A DNA stretch of 40,455 nucleotides from Rickettsia typhi (GCA_945875925.1 CAMCME010000009.1:1-40455); one strand, 5' to 3'. Counted from the stretch's first letter, positions 22,767-32,952 are shown. Numbers and translations are program-made. The notes: a model not told the origin generated them from the sequence alone.

Positions 22767-25700
22767 CTACTTTCTTTCGAATCCAGTACTGCTGCGGTTT
22801 ATAGAAGTCGATCTTTTAAAACTTCTGTCATCAGCAGTTGGTGGTTTTGGTGTAATGTTTATACCACTGCTAAGATGGGTAGATGGATTTCTTAGTGGTG
22901 TGATTGTTGATGGAATTAACAGATTATCTAAAGCAGCTTCATCACAACTATTGTATTGATCTATAGCCACTTTTTTAGTTTTTTGTAAATTACCATTGCT
23001 GCGGTTTTCCAAGTAACTATCATAAGCAAAAGTACATAAAAAGAATTTTAGGCTTTCATTTTTTAAACCATCTATTGAGTCACCTTTTTTCAAAGTTTCC
23101 ACTGCAGTTCTTACGCCATTAGTTACTCTAACAAGCATCTGTTTTTTAACTTTCTCATCAACTTCAGAGTCAGTTAATGTTGATGATTCAGAGTTTTCCT
23201 TTCTATAATTTTGTCTTGAAGATCCTGATTTAGGGAAGAATAATTCGACTGTTGCTTCAAGATTACTTATTGAAATACCATTAGAAGATGTTTTTCCTCT
23301 AATATTTCCTTCAAATGGAACTCTAAGTTTCATATATTGATCTACAGCTTCTTTCTTCGTTTGAGTTAGATCAGAACTTCTATTACTCCAGTAACTATCA
23401 TGGGCAAAAGTAGATAAGAAGAATCTTAAATTTTCTCCTTCTATATCATTTATTGATCCACCGTTATTTAGAATATCTACGGCAGCTTTTACACCATTTG
23501 TCACTCTATCAACTCTTTGTTGCTTAACTTTTTCAGCAACAGCTTCGTCGTTTAGTATGTTTGAGTTCGAGTTTTGTTGTCTATAATAAATTACATCATT
23601 TCCAGATGGCCGGAAGAAAGCATCTGCTGAAGTCTTAAACCCAAAAGGATCTTCCTTGATGGCTTTTCTCTGAAGTTCTTGCTGTTCCGCTTTAGCTGCT
23701 AAATCTTGTTCTAAACCTCCAATAGTCACGCCCAAATTATCCTTAGCAGACTTAGTTAAAGCGGCGTCAATTGCGGCAGATTTCTCTACTTCACTTCCAG
23801 TAAATCTGTCATCAGCAACATTAACCCCAAGCAGGTCTGCTAAGTTATTGATTCCAGCATTATCTCCGCGGGCATTATTTGCTGCTCTAAGTGCTGCAAT
23901 TTTTGCTTTTATTGTGGTTTCGTTAATTTTGTCTGCGTCAGCAAATTCAAGGGAAGTTTTGATTTGGGTTTGCACTGCTTCAATAGCAGCAGCATCCATT
24001 TGATTCAAGATTCTCTTCGAAGCATTAACTTGCGCTTCGTGAGTTTCTCCATCAACAACTCCAAGAAGAGCTGCTAATCTAGCGCGAGCTTCATCAGCAA
24101 CACCATCTCCATTATCAACCGCATCTCTAATCGCAACAATTCTCTCTTCTACTTCTTGAGGAGAAGTTGGATTATTAAGCAAAGCATTAAGTTCATTTTT
24201 AACTGCATCTAAAGAAATAACTTGATCAAGAGTTCTTCTAGCAGCATTTTTAGCTGCTTCTTGATTAGTTAAATCAACCCCAAGCAAGGCTGCTAATTTA
24301 GCGCGATCTTTATTGGCATTATTAGATTCATCATCATCTGGGGTTCTAATTCTTTCAATAGCCTCCGCTGTTTCCTGGGCATTAGTTGGATTTCCAAGTA
24401 ATTCACTAAGCTCATTTTTCACTTGAGCCAAAGAAAGCGGATCCATTTTATTCAAAGTTCTCTTCACAGATTCAACAATCTGGTCAAAATTCGCGACATC
24501 TTCAGTGCCAAGGGCTGATATTAAATTATCATAATCAACTTCGCGACCAACAACTACTCCTTCAGCAGTTACAATTCTTGTAACAGCTACGGCTACGGCA
24601 TTATGATCAACTGTACGACCATTAATTCCAAGAATAGCTCGGATTCTGGTTTTAACTGGATCTAAACTAGGAGGAAGTTTTCCAAGAATTTCCTGAACTT
24701 TTGGAATTACCACACTAACCAAAGCTGTAGAATCTAAACCAAGAGATGTTTTAAATTTTTGATATTCTTTTCTTAAAGAGTCATCGCTCCGACTAGATTC
24801 TCTCACTGTCTTAACAGCAGCTGCTATTTCATCCGAACTAGCATTATCATCAATTACAAACATCTTTCTAACAGCATCTTGCGCTTCCTTAATTTTATCT
24901 TTCAAAGAAGGTTCGATAAGAATTTTTTTAGCGGCTTTGATTACATCTTCTTTAGTGTCATTTGCAGTAAGCCCAGGAGATTTTATTAGATTGATAACAT
25001 CTTTATTAGGATCTCTGCTTTCAAAAACAGCATCAACTTGTTTTCTTATTGCTGCTTCATCAACTAAATCTATATCAGCCAAACCCAAAGCTATTTTCAA
25101 ATTTTGTGCAGGAGAAAAAGATTTCTTTAAATGGTCAAGCAAAGCATGTGTATCTGTGTTTTTTGGCAGACCAAGTATATCTATCACTTGTCTTAATGCT
25201 TCTTTGTAAGCTTTAAGATCATTGATGCGCTGTAAATTTGTTTCTAAATCTATAGCAACTGTATCAAAAATCTCTTCTCCTTCTGTTAATGCTGATCCGA
25301 TAGCTTGGCTTTCTTGTATAAGAATATTATTGTTACTAAGTGCTTTTATTAGTTCTTCTTGTAGTGATGAATGTGTCGCTCGATTATAATATTTTTTACT
25401 TTCTAAAATATGTTTCTCCAAGTTATTGTGTACTATTCCTGTTCCTGAGCGTGTGTCATTAGTAGGTTTTACATCTGCAATCTTATTTTTTAATTCTTCT
25501 TCAAAAGATTCAATTTTAAGGTTTAATTTTTTTATATTACTATTGAATTCAGGATAAAAATTTGCAGAAGAATTTGTAGCAGTATTAATATTAGAAGAAT
25601 TATGGTTATTTTTTTTTACTTTCGATTTATCAGATTCTTTAAAAATACTTAAACTGTCGGATGCAACTTTAATTGTAAGGTATATTTCCTTTTTAGAATT

Positions 25701-26159
25701 CAGTATTTCTATTTCTTTTTCTTTAATAAGTGCCGACTTATTTGCTACATTTAAGTTTTCTCCTGAAGAAGCTGCAACTTCTTTTGCTTCTACTAATGAT
25801 TTTCTTAATTGCATCAATTCATCTGAGTTATCTAATTCTTTCTCCAGAATTTTTGCAAGATCAAGAAGTTTTCCAATATTATCAATAATAATAGCTCCTT
25901 TCTTAAGTCTTTTATCGCCACGACTTAATTCTATTTCTTTTTGTAATAATGGTATTTCCAATAATGTGTTATTGAAATCTATATCTAAATTATTTCTCTC
26001 CGATTCAGTTAATGGAGTTGGAGGGGCTTTTTCTGATGTTTTATAAGATGCTTCAACTTGAAGTTTTTTTTTCCTTAAATTTTTACAAAATTCTTCCCCA
26101 TCTTTATCTTTTAATTTATCTATTTGTTTTTTTAACTCTTCTTGCTTAAGTAACGGCAT
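22767..26159 (-). CDS. Large (1130 aa) internally repetitive, alpha-helical hypothetical protein
   Basis: Long ORF with degenerate ~70-75-aa repeats (LAALLGV..., VKNELNALLNNPTSPQEVEERIVAIRDA) and two ~126-aa C-terminal repeats. Confidence 0.75.
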   Translation of the reverse strand: MPLLKQEELKKQIDKLKDKDGEEFCKNLRKKKLQVEASYKTSEKAPPTPLTESERNNLDIDFNNTLLEIPLLQKEIELSRGDKRLKKGAIIIDNIGKLLDLAKILEKELDNSDELMQLRKSLVEAKEVAASSGENLNVANKSALIKEKEIEILNSKKEIYLTIKVASDSLSIFKESDKSKVKKNNHNSSNINTATNSSANFYPEFNSNIKKLNLKIESFEEELKNKIADVKPTNDTRSGTGIVHNNLEKHILESKKYYNRATHSSLQEELIKALSNNNILIQESQAIGSALTEGEEIFDTVAIDLETNLQRINDLKAYKEALRQVIDILGLPKNTDTHALLDHLKKSFSPAQNLKIALGLADIDLVDEAAIRKQVDAVFESRDPNKDVINLIKSPGLTANDTKEDVIKAAKKILIEPSLKDKIKEAQDAVRKMFVIDDNASSDEIAAAVKTVRESSRSDDSLRKEYQKFKTSLGLDSTALVSVVIPKVQEILGKLPPSLDPVKTRIRAILGINGRTVDHNAVAVAVTRIVTAEGVVVGREVDYDNLISALGTEDVANFDQIVESVKRTLNKMDPLSLAQVKNELSELLGNPTNAQETAEAIERIRTPDDDESNNANKDRAKLAALLGVDLTNQEAAKNAARRTLDQVISLDAVKNELNALLNNPTSPQEVEERIVAIRDAVDNGDGVADEARARLAALLGVVDGETHEAQVNASKRILNQMDAAAIEAVQTQIKTSLEFADADKINETTIKAKIAALRAANNARGDNAGINNLADLLGVNVADDRFTGSEVEKSAAIDAALTKSAKDNLGVTIGGLEQDLAAKAEQQELQRKAIKEDPFGFKTSADAFFRPSGNDVIYYRQQNSNSNILNDEAVAEKVKQQRVDRVTNGVKAAVDILNNGGSINDIEGENLRFFLSTFAHDSYWSNRSSDLTQTKKEAVDQYMKLRVPFEGNIRGKTSSNGISISNLEATVELFFPKSGSSRQNYRKENSESSTLTDSEVDEKVKKQMLVRVTNGVRTAVETLKKGDSIDGLKNESLKFFLCTFAYDSYLENRSNGNLQKTKKVAIDQYNSCDEAALDNLLIPSTITPLRNPSTHLSSGINITPKPPTADDRSFKRSTSINRSSTGFERK

Positions 26160-26237
26160 TTTGTTCTAGATATTTATCTTTGATATAAGTACATCCATTG
26201 ATATGCTTGAGTTTTTGGGTTGTAAAATTAATTGACT

Positions 26238-27035
26238 TTAGCCTCTTCTGCCATCACCGCTTGAGCTTCCGCTGCTAATACTGCTTAATGATGAAGGACT
26301 CGGGTAGCTTGATAATTTCTTGGCATGTGAATTTGGTGAATGTGGATTTGGAGTTTTAGTTATATTTTTTGGGCTTGTGCTTGGGATTTTATTATCAGCA
26401 GATGATTCTTGAGGATTAGGGGTATTTTTTTTGTCTGGGGTTGTATGTTTATAATGACTTTCATTTATTATATTTGAAAGTTGAGCAAAGTTTCTTTTTT
26501 GAACTTCAAGTTCTTCATTTTGTTTTTTTATAGTTTCCATGAGTTTGTTATTTTTTGCTTTCAAGGCATCTATTTCTGAAATAACACCTTTATAACTATT
26601 TTCAAGAAACGCGTATTTATTTTTTAAAAGTTTTAATTCTCTATTTAGGCGTAAATTTTCTAGTGCAGGATTTGGTTTTACTTCTTCTTTTTTAGCATAG
26701 ATTTGAGATGTGTTTTGTGCTGCTGATTCTAGTTTGGCTGGAATTACTTCTTCTACTACTGTGTTGACTAAATAATCTATAACTCGTCCGCTATTCAATA
26801 TTTCTTGAAGACCTCCATATACTCCAGTGTGATTATTCCAGCCTTTTTCTTTTTTTTTGACTTTATCTTGGTGGCTTTCTCTACGACCTATATTTATATT
26901 TGCTCCGAGAACTTTCATTGGTTGAGCTAATTTAAGTTCAGCTAGGCGCCCCCTTTCGGGAGAAGCTTTTTTGTTAAAAGAAATTCTCGGTGCTATTGGT
27001 CTTTTGTAAGGATTTCCGGGATTTTCAGGTTTCAT
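26238..27035 (-). CDS. Hypothetical coiled-coil protein with Ser/Pro-rich C-terminus
   Basis: LRLNRELKLLKNKYAFLENSYKGVISEIDALKAKNNKLMETIKKQNEELEVQKRNFAQL heptad-like region; C-term PSPSSLSSISSGSSSGDGRRG; same strand and 78 bp upstream of the 1130-aa ORF. Confidence 0.65.
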   Translation of the reverse strand: MKPENPGNPYKRPIAPRISFNKKASPERGRLAELKLAQPMKVLGANINIGRRESHQDKVKKKEKGWNNHTGVYGGLQEILNSGRVIDYLVNTVVEEVIPAKLESAAQNTSQIYAKKEEVKPNPALENLRLNRELKLLKNKYAFLENSYKGVISEIDALKAKNNKLMETIKKQNEELEVQKRNFAQLSNIINESHYKHTTPDKKNTPNPQESSADNKIPSTSPKNITKTPNPHSPNSHAKKLSSYPSPSSLSSISSGSSSGDGRRG

Positions 27036-27062
27036 GGCTTTGAAAATAGAATATGAATTTGA

Positions 27063-27090
27063 GCCCTTTTGCTAGAAAGGGCAAAAGGGC
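27063..27090. repeat. Hairpin with perfect 10-bp arms
   Basis: GCCCTTTTGC tagaaagg GCAAAAGGGC. Confidence 0.7.
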
Positions 27091-27189
27091 CTTTGCTATA
27101 TAACAAATAATCTTTGCTAGCAAATTATTTTTTAAGATAAATTTGAGGATTATTTAAACGCATCGTTAAATATTTTTCATGTTATTTTA

Positions 27190-27220
27190 GCTGTCATTCC
27201 GCCTTCGCGGGAATGACAGC
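27190..27220. repeat. Short family-B-like hairpin
   Basis: gctgtcattccgccttcgcgggaatgacagc downstream of ccmH. Confidence 0.7.
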
Positions 27221-27227
27221 GGTTGAA

Positions 27228-27635
27228 TTACTCAGAATATTCCGAAGTTTTTTTTAGTAAACGAATTTTTTGAAATGCATATAAGGCGAAGCCTAGAGGT
27301 AGAAGCCAAAGAAGTTTGTGGCTTTTGCTAAAGTTGCTGGAAATTAAAATATCTTCTCCAAATTCGGCTATCAAATCATCTCTAATTTTTTGATCACTAT
27401 GGCCATCAGAAATTTTTTGTCTGATTAATTTTCTCATCTCAAAAGAAAAATCGGTGTTAGAACTTTCAATCACTTGCCCTTCGCAAACCAAACAGCGCAC
27501 TTCAAGAAAAAGTTTCATGGCTCTTTGTTCTTGGGCTTCATCGGCTAAGTGATTTTCTGGCGACAAAGCAAGTGAAGCTGAAAGAGGCCAAGATAATAAA
27601 AAAAATGAAACTAGGTAGTAAAGCGCTTTTTTCAT
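27228..27635 (-). CDS. ccmH: Cytochrome c-type biogenesis protein CcmH/CycL
   Basis: Signal peptide, EVRCLVCEGQVIESSNTDFSFEMRKLIRQKISDGHSDQKIRDDLIAEFGEDIL, C-terminal TM. Confidence 0.92.
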   Translation of the reverse strand: MKKALYYLVSFFLLSWPLSASLALSPENHLADEAQEQRAMKLFLEVRCLVCEGQVIESSNTDFSFEMRKLIRQKISDGHSDQKIRDDLIAEFGEDILISSNFSKSHKLLWLLPLGFALYAFQKIRLLKKTSEYSE

Positions 27636-27757
27636 GATTAAAGGGTGGTTTTTATAATAATTTTTATCCCTTTATCTCTTCGGGATAAGGAAACTTGACA
27701 CGAGTGGTGCTCCACTTTGTGGGGAATTCTATAGGCCAAAACAAACTTCGTTCAATT

Positions 27758-28654
27758 TTAAGTGTCTTTAGTATTGGTTATTTGATCAATAATTCCGCTA
27801 AAAATAACTTTGTAATTGCCCGTCATTACTACTGTTGAATTGTCTTGATTAGCTTCATTAGGCCACTCAATTATTAAATCGCCACCCTTAAAGCGAATAG
27901 TAACTTTCTTTGAATTTATTAAATTATTTTTTATTGCTAAAATTCCTACGCCGCAAGCTCCGGTGCCGCAAGCTAAAGTTTCTCCAGCGCCGCGTTCCCA
28001 AACTCGCACTTCAATTAAATTGTCAGATAAAATTTGGGCAAATTCGACATTGGTTTTTTGCGGAAAAATTTTGTTTAACTCTATTTTTGGGCCTAAATCA
28101 AAAAAATCTTCGTCACTTAAAGGCTGATTTATAAATGTTACGGCGTGAGGATTTCCAACATTTATGCAAGCAAAATCAAAATTATAAAGAGAGATTTTTT
28201 GGCTGTTAGTTTCATAGGCCAAAGGAATTTTTTGCCAATCGAAATTGGGAATTCCCATATTCACGGAAATTAAATTTTCATCTGAATTATTTTCTGAATT
28301 TGCAGTGCGCCAACATTCTAAAATTCCAGCCGTCGTTTCAATTGTAACTTTGTCGCGGCTGATATCTGACTTTCCTGAAGGGCTGACGGTTAAATTCATT
28401 AAGATGGAAGCAACGCAGCGAGTGGCATTTCCACAAGCGCCAGATATTGACGCATCTGAATTATAAATTTCCATTAAGCAGTCGGCCTTGGTGGAATTTT
28501 TGATGATGATTAGCTGATCGCAGCCAATATTTTTGCGACTAGAAAGGTGAGTGATTTGAGAAGTGGAGAGGTTAATTTTTTGGTGACGAGCATCGAAAAT
28601 AATAAAATCATTTCCCGCGCCACTCATTTTTATGAAGGGAATTTTTTGGGTCAT
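27758..28654 (-). CDS. dapF: Diaminopimelate epimerase
   Basis: PFIKMSGAGNDFIIFD, SGACGNATRCVA, INVGNPHAVTF, ERGAGETLACGTGACGVG. Confidence 0.95.
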   Translation of the reverse strand: MTQKIPFIKMSGAGNDFIIFDARHQKINLSTSQITHLSSRKNIGCDQLIIIKNSTKADCLMEIYNSDASISGACGNATRCVASILMNLTVSPSGKSDISRDKVTIETTAGILECWRTANSENNSDENLISVNMGIPNFDWQKIPLAYETNSQKISLYNFDFACINVGNPHAVTFINQPLSDEDFFDLGPKIELNKIFPQKTNVEFAQILSDNLIEVRVWERGAGETLACGTGACGVGILAIKNNLINSKKVTIRFKGGDLIIEWPNEANQDNSTVVMTGNYKVIFSGIIDQITNTKDT

Positions 28655-28676
28655 TTTCTAGACTTTTAAAGTTTTA

Positions 28677-28888
28677 GCCTCTTTGACAATTGCTTTAGCA
28701 ATTGAAACTCACTCAAATAAAAAAATATTTTGTGAGTAAAAAGAGGTTGGATCAATCGCTGAAAGCGATTGAGACGGGTGATTTAAAAGGTAAATCCCGT
28801 TATCGATTTAAAATATTAATTCCGAGAGTGTTGTGAGAAATCCTCCGTCACGCCTTTGGCGTGCCACCTCCTTTTGCAAAGGAGGCTT
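28677..28888. repeat. Modular palindromic repeat family C, copy C1 (~212 bp)
   Basis: gcctctttgacaattgctttagcaattg ... gcgtgccacctccttttgcaaaggaggc; inverted relative to C2 at 32717-32929. Confidence 0.92.
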
Positions 28889-28896
28889 TACAAAAA

Positions 28897-29463
28897 CTAC
28901 TTCTTGGCTCTTTCAACATAAGTTGAATCTTCAGTTCTCACAATAATGCGGTCCCCCGTTGCAACGAAAGGAGGAACTAAAACTCTCACGCCATTATCCA
29001 TAATTGCTGGCTTGTAAGAAGCACTTGCGGTTTGGCCTTTTACAACGGCGTCAGCTTGTACAACTTCTAAAGTTACATGTTCAGGAAGGCGAATTGAAAT
29101 TGGTTTGTCATTGCAATATTCAACATTAATTTCCATGCCTTCTTGCAAGAATGGCAAAGCTTCGCCAACTAAATTTTTGTGAAGGTTAAATTGTTCGAAT
29201 GATTCCATATCCATCGCAACCAATTCATCTTTGTCCATATATTGATATTGGTAATGTTTTTGCTCAACATAAGCCACATCAACATCTTCGCTAGAATTGT
29301 AGCGAGTGTTGGTTTTAGTTCCGGTAACAATATTTTTCATTTCAACTTGAATGTAAGCGCCACCTTTACCTGGTTTTACATGTTCGCGTTTGATAACTGA
29401 CCAAAGTTGGCCGTTATATTCGATTACATTTCCTACTTTAACGGAGTTTGCGTTTGTTTTCAT
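28897..29463 (-). CDS. efp: Elongation factor P
   Basis: VIKREHVKPGKGGAYIQVEMKNIVTGTKTNTRYNSSEDV; C-term VPPFVATGDRIIVRTEDSTYVERAK. Confidence 0.96.
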   Translation of the reverse strand: MKTNANSVKVGNVIEYNGQLWSVIKREHVKPGKGGAYIQVEMKNIVTGTKTNTRYNSSEDVDVAYVEQKHYQYQYMDKDELVAMDMESFEQFNLHKNLVGEALPFLQEGMEINVEYCNDKPISIRLPEHVTLEVVQADAVVKGQTASASYKPAIMDNGVRVLVPPFVATGDRIIVRTEDSTYVERAKK

Positions 29464-29555
29464 TTTGATTTGTTTTTGTTTTAAGGATGGTTTTGATTTT
29501 TTTGAGATCCTGAAACGAGTTCAAGATGGTGAAAAACTCGGGAAAGTGTTTTTCC

Positions 29556-30941
29556 CTACAACTCTTTAACAATCGATTCTACAACTTTTTTGGCATCACC
29601 AAAAATCATTAAAGTATTATCGTTAAAAAATAATTCATTTTCTACACCAGCATAGCCAGCGCTCATTGATCTTTTTATGAAGAAGACGGTTTTGGCTAAA
29701 CCCACATCCAAAATTGGCATGCCATAAATTGGACTGGTTTTGTCAGTTTTAGCGGCTGGATTAGTTACATCATTTGCACCAATTACTAAAACTATGTCGG
29801 TGTTTCTGAATTCGCCGTTAATTTCTTCTAGTTCAAAAACTTTTTCATAATCGATATTAGCTTCAGCCAAAAGCACATTCATGTGACCAGGCATTCTTCC
29901 TGCAACTGGGTGAATGGCGAATTTTACGCTGACTCCAGCTTTTTCAAGAAGGTGAGTTAATTCAGCAACTGCGTGCTGCGCGCCTGCAACTGCCATTCCA
30001 TATCCGGGAACGACAATTACAGAAGAGGCGCCTTTCATCATGTAAGCTGCGTCTTCAGAGCTACCTTGTTTAATTGGTTTTTGTTCTTTTTCATCCAATG
30101 CAGATGATGCTGATGCTTCAGCAAAACCGCTGAAAATTACATTGATTATTGAGCGATTCATGGCTTTGCACATGATATAGCTAAGAATTGCACCACTTGC
30201 ACCAACCAAAGCGCCAGTAATGATAAGAAGGGGATTTCCAAGTGTGAAACCGATGCCACTTGCCGCCCAACCTGAATAAGAATTTAGCATTGAAACCACA
30301 ACTGGCATATCGGCGCCGCCAACTGGGGCGATTAACATGAAGCCGACGAAGAAAGCCAGTAAAGTTAAAATTACGAAGAAGAATTTTGAGCTGAAAATGA
30401 TGAAGAGAAGAAAAATAACGCCCAAAGCGATGGCAGAATATTTAGCAACTTTTTGAGTATCTTTGAAGTAAGTGAATTTTGATTTCATATTGCCGTTCAA
30501 TTTCAAGAAGGCCACGATTGAACCAGTGAAAGTGATGGCACCAATTACCACGCCAAGACCCATTTCAATTAAACTAGAAGTGTGAATTTTATTATTTGTA
30601 ACGATGTGGAAAGAGTCAGGCATCCATAAAGCACCAGCTGCGATTAAAACTGCGGCCAAACCAACTAAAGAGTGAAAGCCTGCAACCAATTGTGGCATTG
30701 AAGTCATTTTAACTTTATTGGCAATTAACCAACCAATTCCGCCGCCAATTGCCAGAGCTAATAAAATGAGAAGTGAATTGTGAACTTGTGGTAAGAAAAG
30801 AGTGGTAATGATGGCTAAACCCATTCCAGCAATACCCAAATAATTTCCGAGGCGTGAGGTTTTTGGAGAAGATAATCCATATAAAGATAGAATGAATAAT
30901 ACTGCTGAGATCAGGTAAGAAAAAGCAAAAATACTGCTCAT
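29556..30941 (-). CDS. pntB: NAD(P) transhydrogenase subunit beta
   Basis: Multiple TM segments; [77 protein letters not shown]. Confidence 0.96.
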   Translation of the reverse strand: MSSIFAFSYLISAVLFILSLYGLSSPKTSRLGNYLGIAGMGLAIITTLFLPQVHNSLLILLALAIGGGIGWLIANKVKMTSMPQLVAGFHSLVGLAAVLIAAGALWMPDSFHIVTNNKIHTSSLIEMGLGVVIGAITFTGSIVAFLKLNGNMKSKFTYFKDTQKVAKYSAIALGVIFLLFIIFSSKFFFVILTLLAFFVGFMLIAPVGGADMPVVVSMLNSYSGWAASGIGFTLGNPLLIITGALVGASGAILSYIMCKAMNRSIINVIFSGFAEASASSALDEKEQKPIKQGSSEDAAYMMKGASSVIVVPGYGMAVAGAQHAVAELTHLLEKAGVSVKFAIHPVAGRMPGHMNVLLAEANIDYEKVFELEEINGEFRNTDIVLVIGANDVTNPAAKTDKTSPIYGMPILDVGLAKTVFFIKRSMSAGYAGVENELFFNDNTLMIFGDAKKVVESIVKEL

Positions 30942-31030
30942 AGATTTAGGAATTATTTAGTGAAATTTGTAAGTAAATTTAGAGGTCGCGGATTCTAAGT
31001 TTGGGCGATTTTAAAAGCAATTTCTGCTTT

Positions 31031-32002
31031 TTAAGCCGCACCAACTTTCAAACAATCATGAATATGTAAAATTCCAATAGCCCTGTTGTCGCCAATTTCT
31101 TTGTTTACCACAAAAAGGCTAGTGATGGATTTTTTATTCATCAAAGCAATTGCTTCCACAACCAACATGTCGTCACCAATTAAAGTTGGATTTTTGGTCA
31201 TAATTTCTAAAGCATTTTTGTTCAAAAAATCTGCTTCCAAATGTCTTCTCAAATCGCCGTCGGTGATTACACCGATGAGTTTCTTGTTTTGATCAATCAC
31301 GCCAGTGCAGCCCAAATGTTTCGAAGTCATTTCAAGCAAAGCTTCAGGCATTTTTGTTTCTTGGCTGATTAGTGGAATTTGTGAATTTTTGCGCATAATT
31401 TCTTTCACACAAAGAAAGGCTGCGCCAAGTTTTCCACCCGGATGGAAGATTCCGAAATGTTCATTATTAAAGCCTTTAGCATCAATTAAACTAACAGCAA
31501 TTGCGTCGCCCAAAGCCAACATCATAGTTGTGGAAGTGGTTGGAGCGTTTACTTCATTGGCTTCGGGAATTTTTGATAAAACGAAAGCGATGGTGCTAGA
31601 TTTTACAAGTTCAGATTCAGCGCGTCTAACCATTGCAATCAAAGGAATTTCGAATCTGCGGCAATAGAAAATAATGTCGCGCAGTTCTTTGGTTTCGCCA
31701 GAATTTGAAAGCAACATCACAACATCATCTTTGGTGATCATTCCCAAATCGCCATGACTAGCTTCAGAAGGGTGAATGAAAAAAGCGGGGGTGCCTGTGG
31801 AAGCTAAAGTGGCAGCAATTTTTTTAGCAATATGTCCGCTTTTTCCCATACCGCTGATTATTACGCGGCCAGTGCAATTTAGAATTAAATCGATGGCTTT
31901 TATATAATTTTCATCGAAGCAACTAAACAAAGAATTAAGGCCTTCAATTTCAACTTTAATGGTTTTTATGGCAGAGCTTATATAGGATGTTTTGTCTTGC
32001 AT
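31031..32002 (-). CDS. kdsD: KpsF/GutQ-type arabinose-5-phosphate isomerase (SIS + CBS)
   Basis: GRVIISGMGKSGHIAKKIAATLASTGTPAFFIHPSEASHGDLGMI, LSNSGETKEL, GVITDGDLRRHLE. Confidence 0.94.
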   Translation of the reverse strand: MQDKTSYISSAIKTIKVEIEGLNSLFSCFDENYIKAIDLILNCTGRVIISGMGKSGHIAKKIAATLASTGTPAFFIHPSEASHGDLGMITKDDVVMLLSNSGETKELRDIIFYCRRFEIPLIAMVRRAESELVKSSTIAFVLSKIPEANEVNAPTTSTTMMLALGDAIAVSLIDAKGFNNEHFGIFHPGGKLGAAFLCVKEIMRKNSQIPLISQETKMPEALLEMTSKHLGCTGVIDQNKKLIGVITDGDLRRHLEADFLNKNALEIMTKNPTLIGDDMLVVEAIALMNKKSITSLFVVNKEIGDNRAIGILHIHDCLKVGAA

Positions 32003-32110
32003 AATTCTGAAGTTGAAATTTAACTGTTGAAATTACCCTTTATTTTCAGGGGTTTTGAAGATGCTGATCTTCTGGATGATCAAAATTTTAAACTTCACAC
32101 AATTTCAATT

Positions 32111-32713
32111 ATGAGTCTTAAAGAGCAAGAAATTTTGCAAGAATTTGCTGCGGCAAAAGCAATCTTAAAAGGTCACTTTATTTTATCTTCAGGTTTGCAT
32201 TCTGACACTTATATGCAATGTGCCAGAGTTTTGATGGATGGTAAAAGATCTGAAAAATTATGCGCAGCTTTGGCTGAAAAAATTATCAAAAAATTAGGAG
32301 AAAATTTCGCCGACATCGTTGTGGCTCCTGCAATGGGCGGCGTGGTGGTGGGTTATGAAGTTGCAAAACAACTTGGAATTCCTGGTATTTTTTGCGAAAG
32401 AGTTAATGGCGAATTTCAATTACGCCGCGGTTTTGAATTAGCGCAAGGTGCTAGAGTTTTAGTGGTGGAAGATGTGATTACGACTGGTAAATCTTCGCTT
32501 GAAACTTTTGACCTGATTAAAAAATTAGGTGGAAATATTGTGGCGGAAGTTTCGCTAGTTGACAGAAGCGGCCAAAAAGATTTGCAAGATGTGATGTGCG
32601 TTCCAGTAGTTTCTTTACTGAAGATTGAGGTGAAGACTTTTGCTGCTGATAATGTTCCTGAAGAATTAAAAAACATCGAAGCGGTAAAGCCTGGAAGTAG
32701 ATTTATGAAGTAA
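32111..32713 (+). CDS. pyrE: Orotate phosphoribosyltransferase
   Basis: GHFILSSGLHSDTYMQCARVLMD, APAMGGVVVGYEVAKQLGIPGIFCERVNGEFQLRRGFEL, VLVVEDVITTGKSSLE. ATG at 32111 preferred over 32027. Confidence 0.94.
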   Translation: MSLKEQEILQEFAAAKAILKGHFILSSGLHSDTYMQCARVLMDGKRSEKLCAALAEKIIKKLGENFADIVVAPAMGGVVVGYEVAKQLGIPGIFCERVNGEFQLRRGFELAQGARVLVVEDVITTGKSSLETFDLIKKLGGNIVAEVSLVDRSGQKDLQDVMCVPVVSLLKIEVKTFAADNVPEELKNIEAVKPGSRFMK

Positions 32714-32716
32714 TAA

Positions 32717-32929
32717 AGACTCCTTTGAAAAAGGAGGTGGCACGCCAAAGGCGCGACGGAGGATTTCTCGTCGCAAACTGGAAATAAATATTTTTAAATT
32801 GATAACGGATTTCACCTTTCGAATCACCCTTATCAATGGTTGTCGCGATTGATCCAAACTCTTTTTACTCACAAAATATTTTTTTTATTTGAGTGAATTT
32901 CAATTGCTAAAGCAATTGTCAAAGAGGAC
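32717..32929. repeat. Modular palindromic repeat family C, copy C2 (~213 bp)
   Basis: ctcctttgaaaaaggaggtggcacgcc ... caattgctaaagcaattgtcaaagagga; reverse complement of C1. Confidence 0.92.
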
Positions 32930-32952
32930 AAAAAAAGAAAAATAATATAACA

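Noticed and set aside
22732-22959. 75-aa plus-strand hydrophobic ORF
   Set aside because: Mostly antisense to the 3' end of the 1130-aa gene; a hydrophobic translation is expected by chance in AT-rich antisense sequence. A small membrane peptide cannot be excluded but is unsupported.
26930-26975. Shared peptide word RGRLAEL in the coiled-coil protein and the 573-aa protein (near 9640), considered as a common inserted palindromic element
   Set aside because: DNA similarity at the two sites is weak and only 7 residues are shared; coincidence cannot be excluded.
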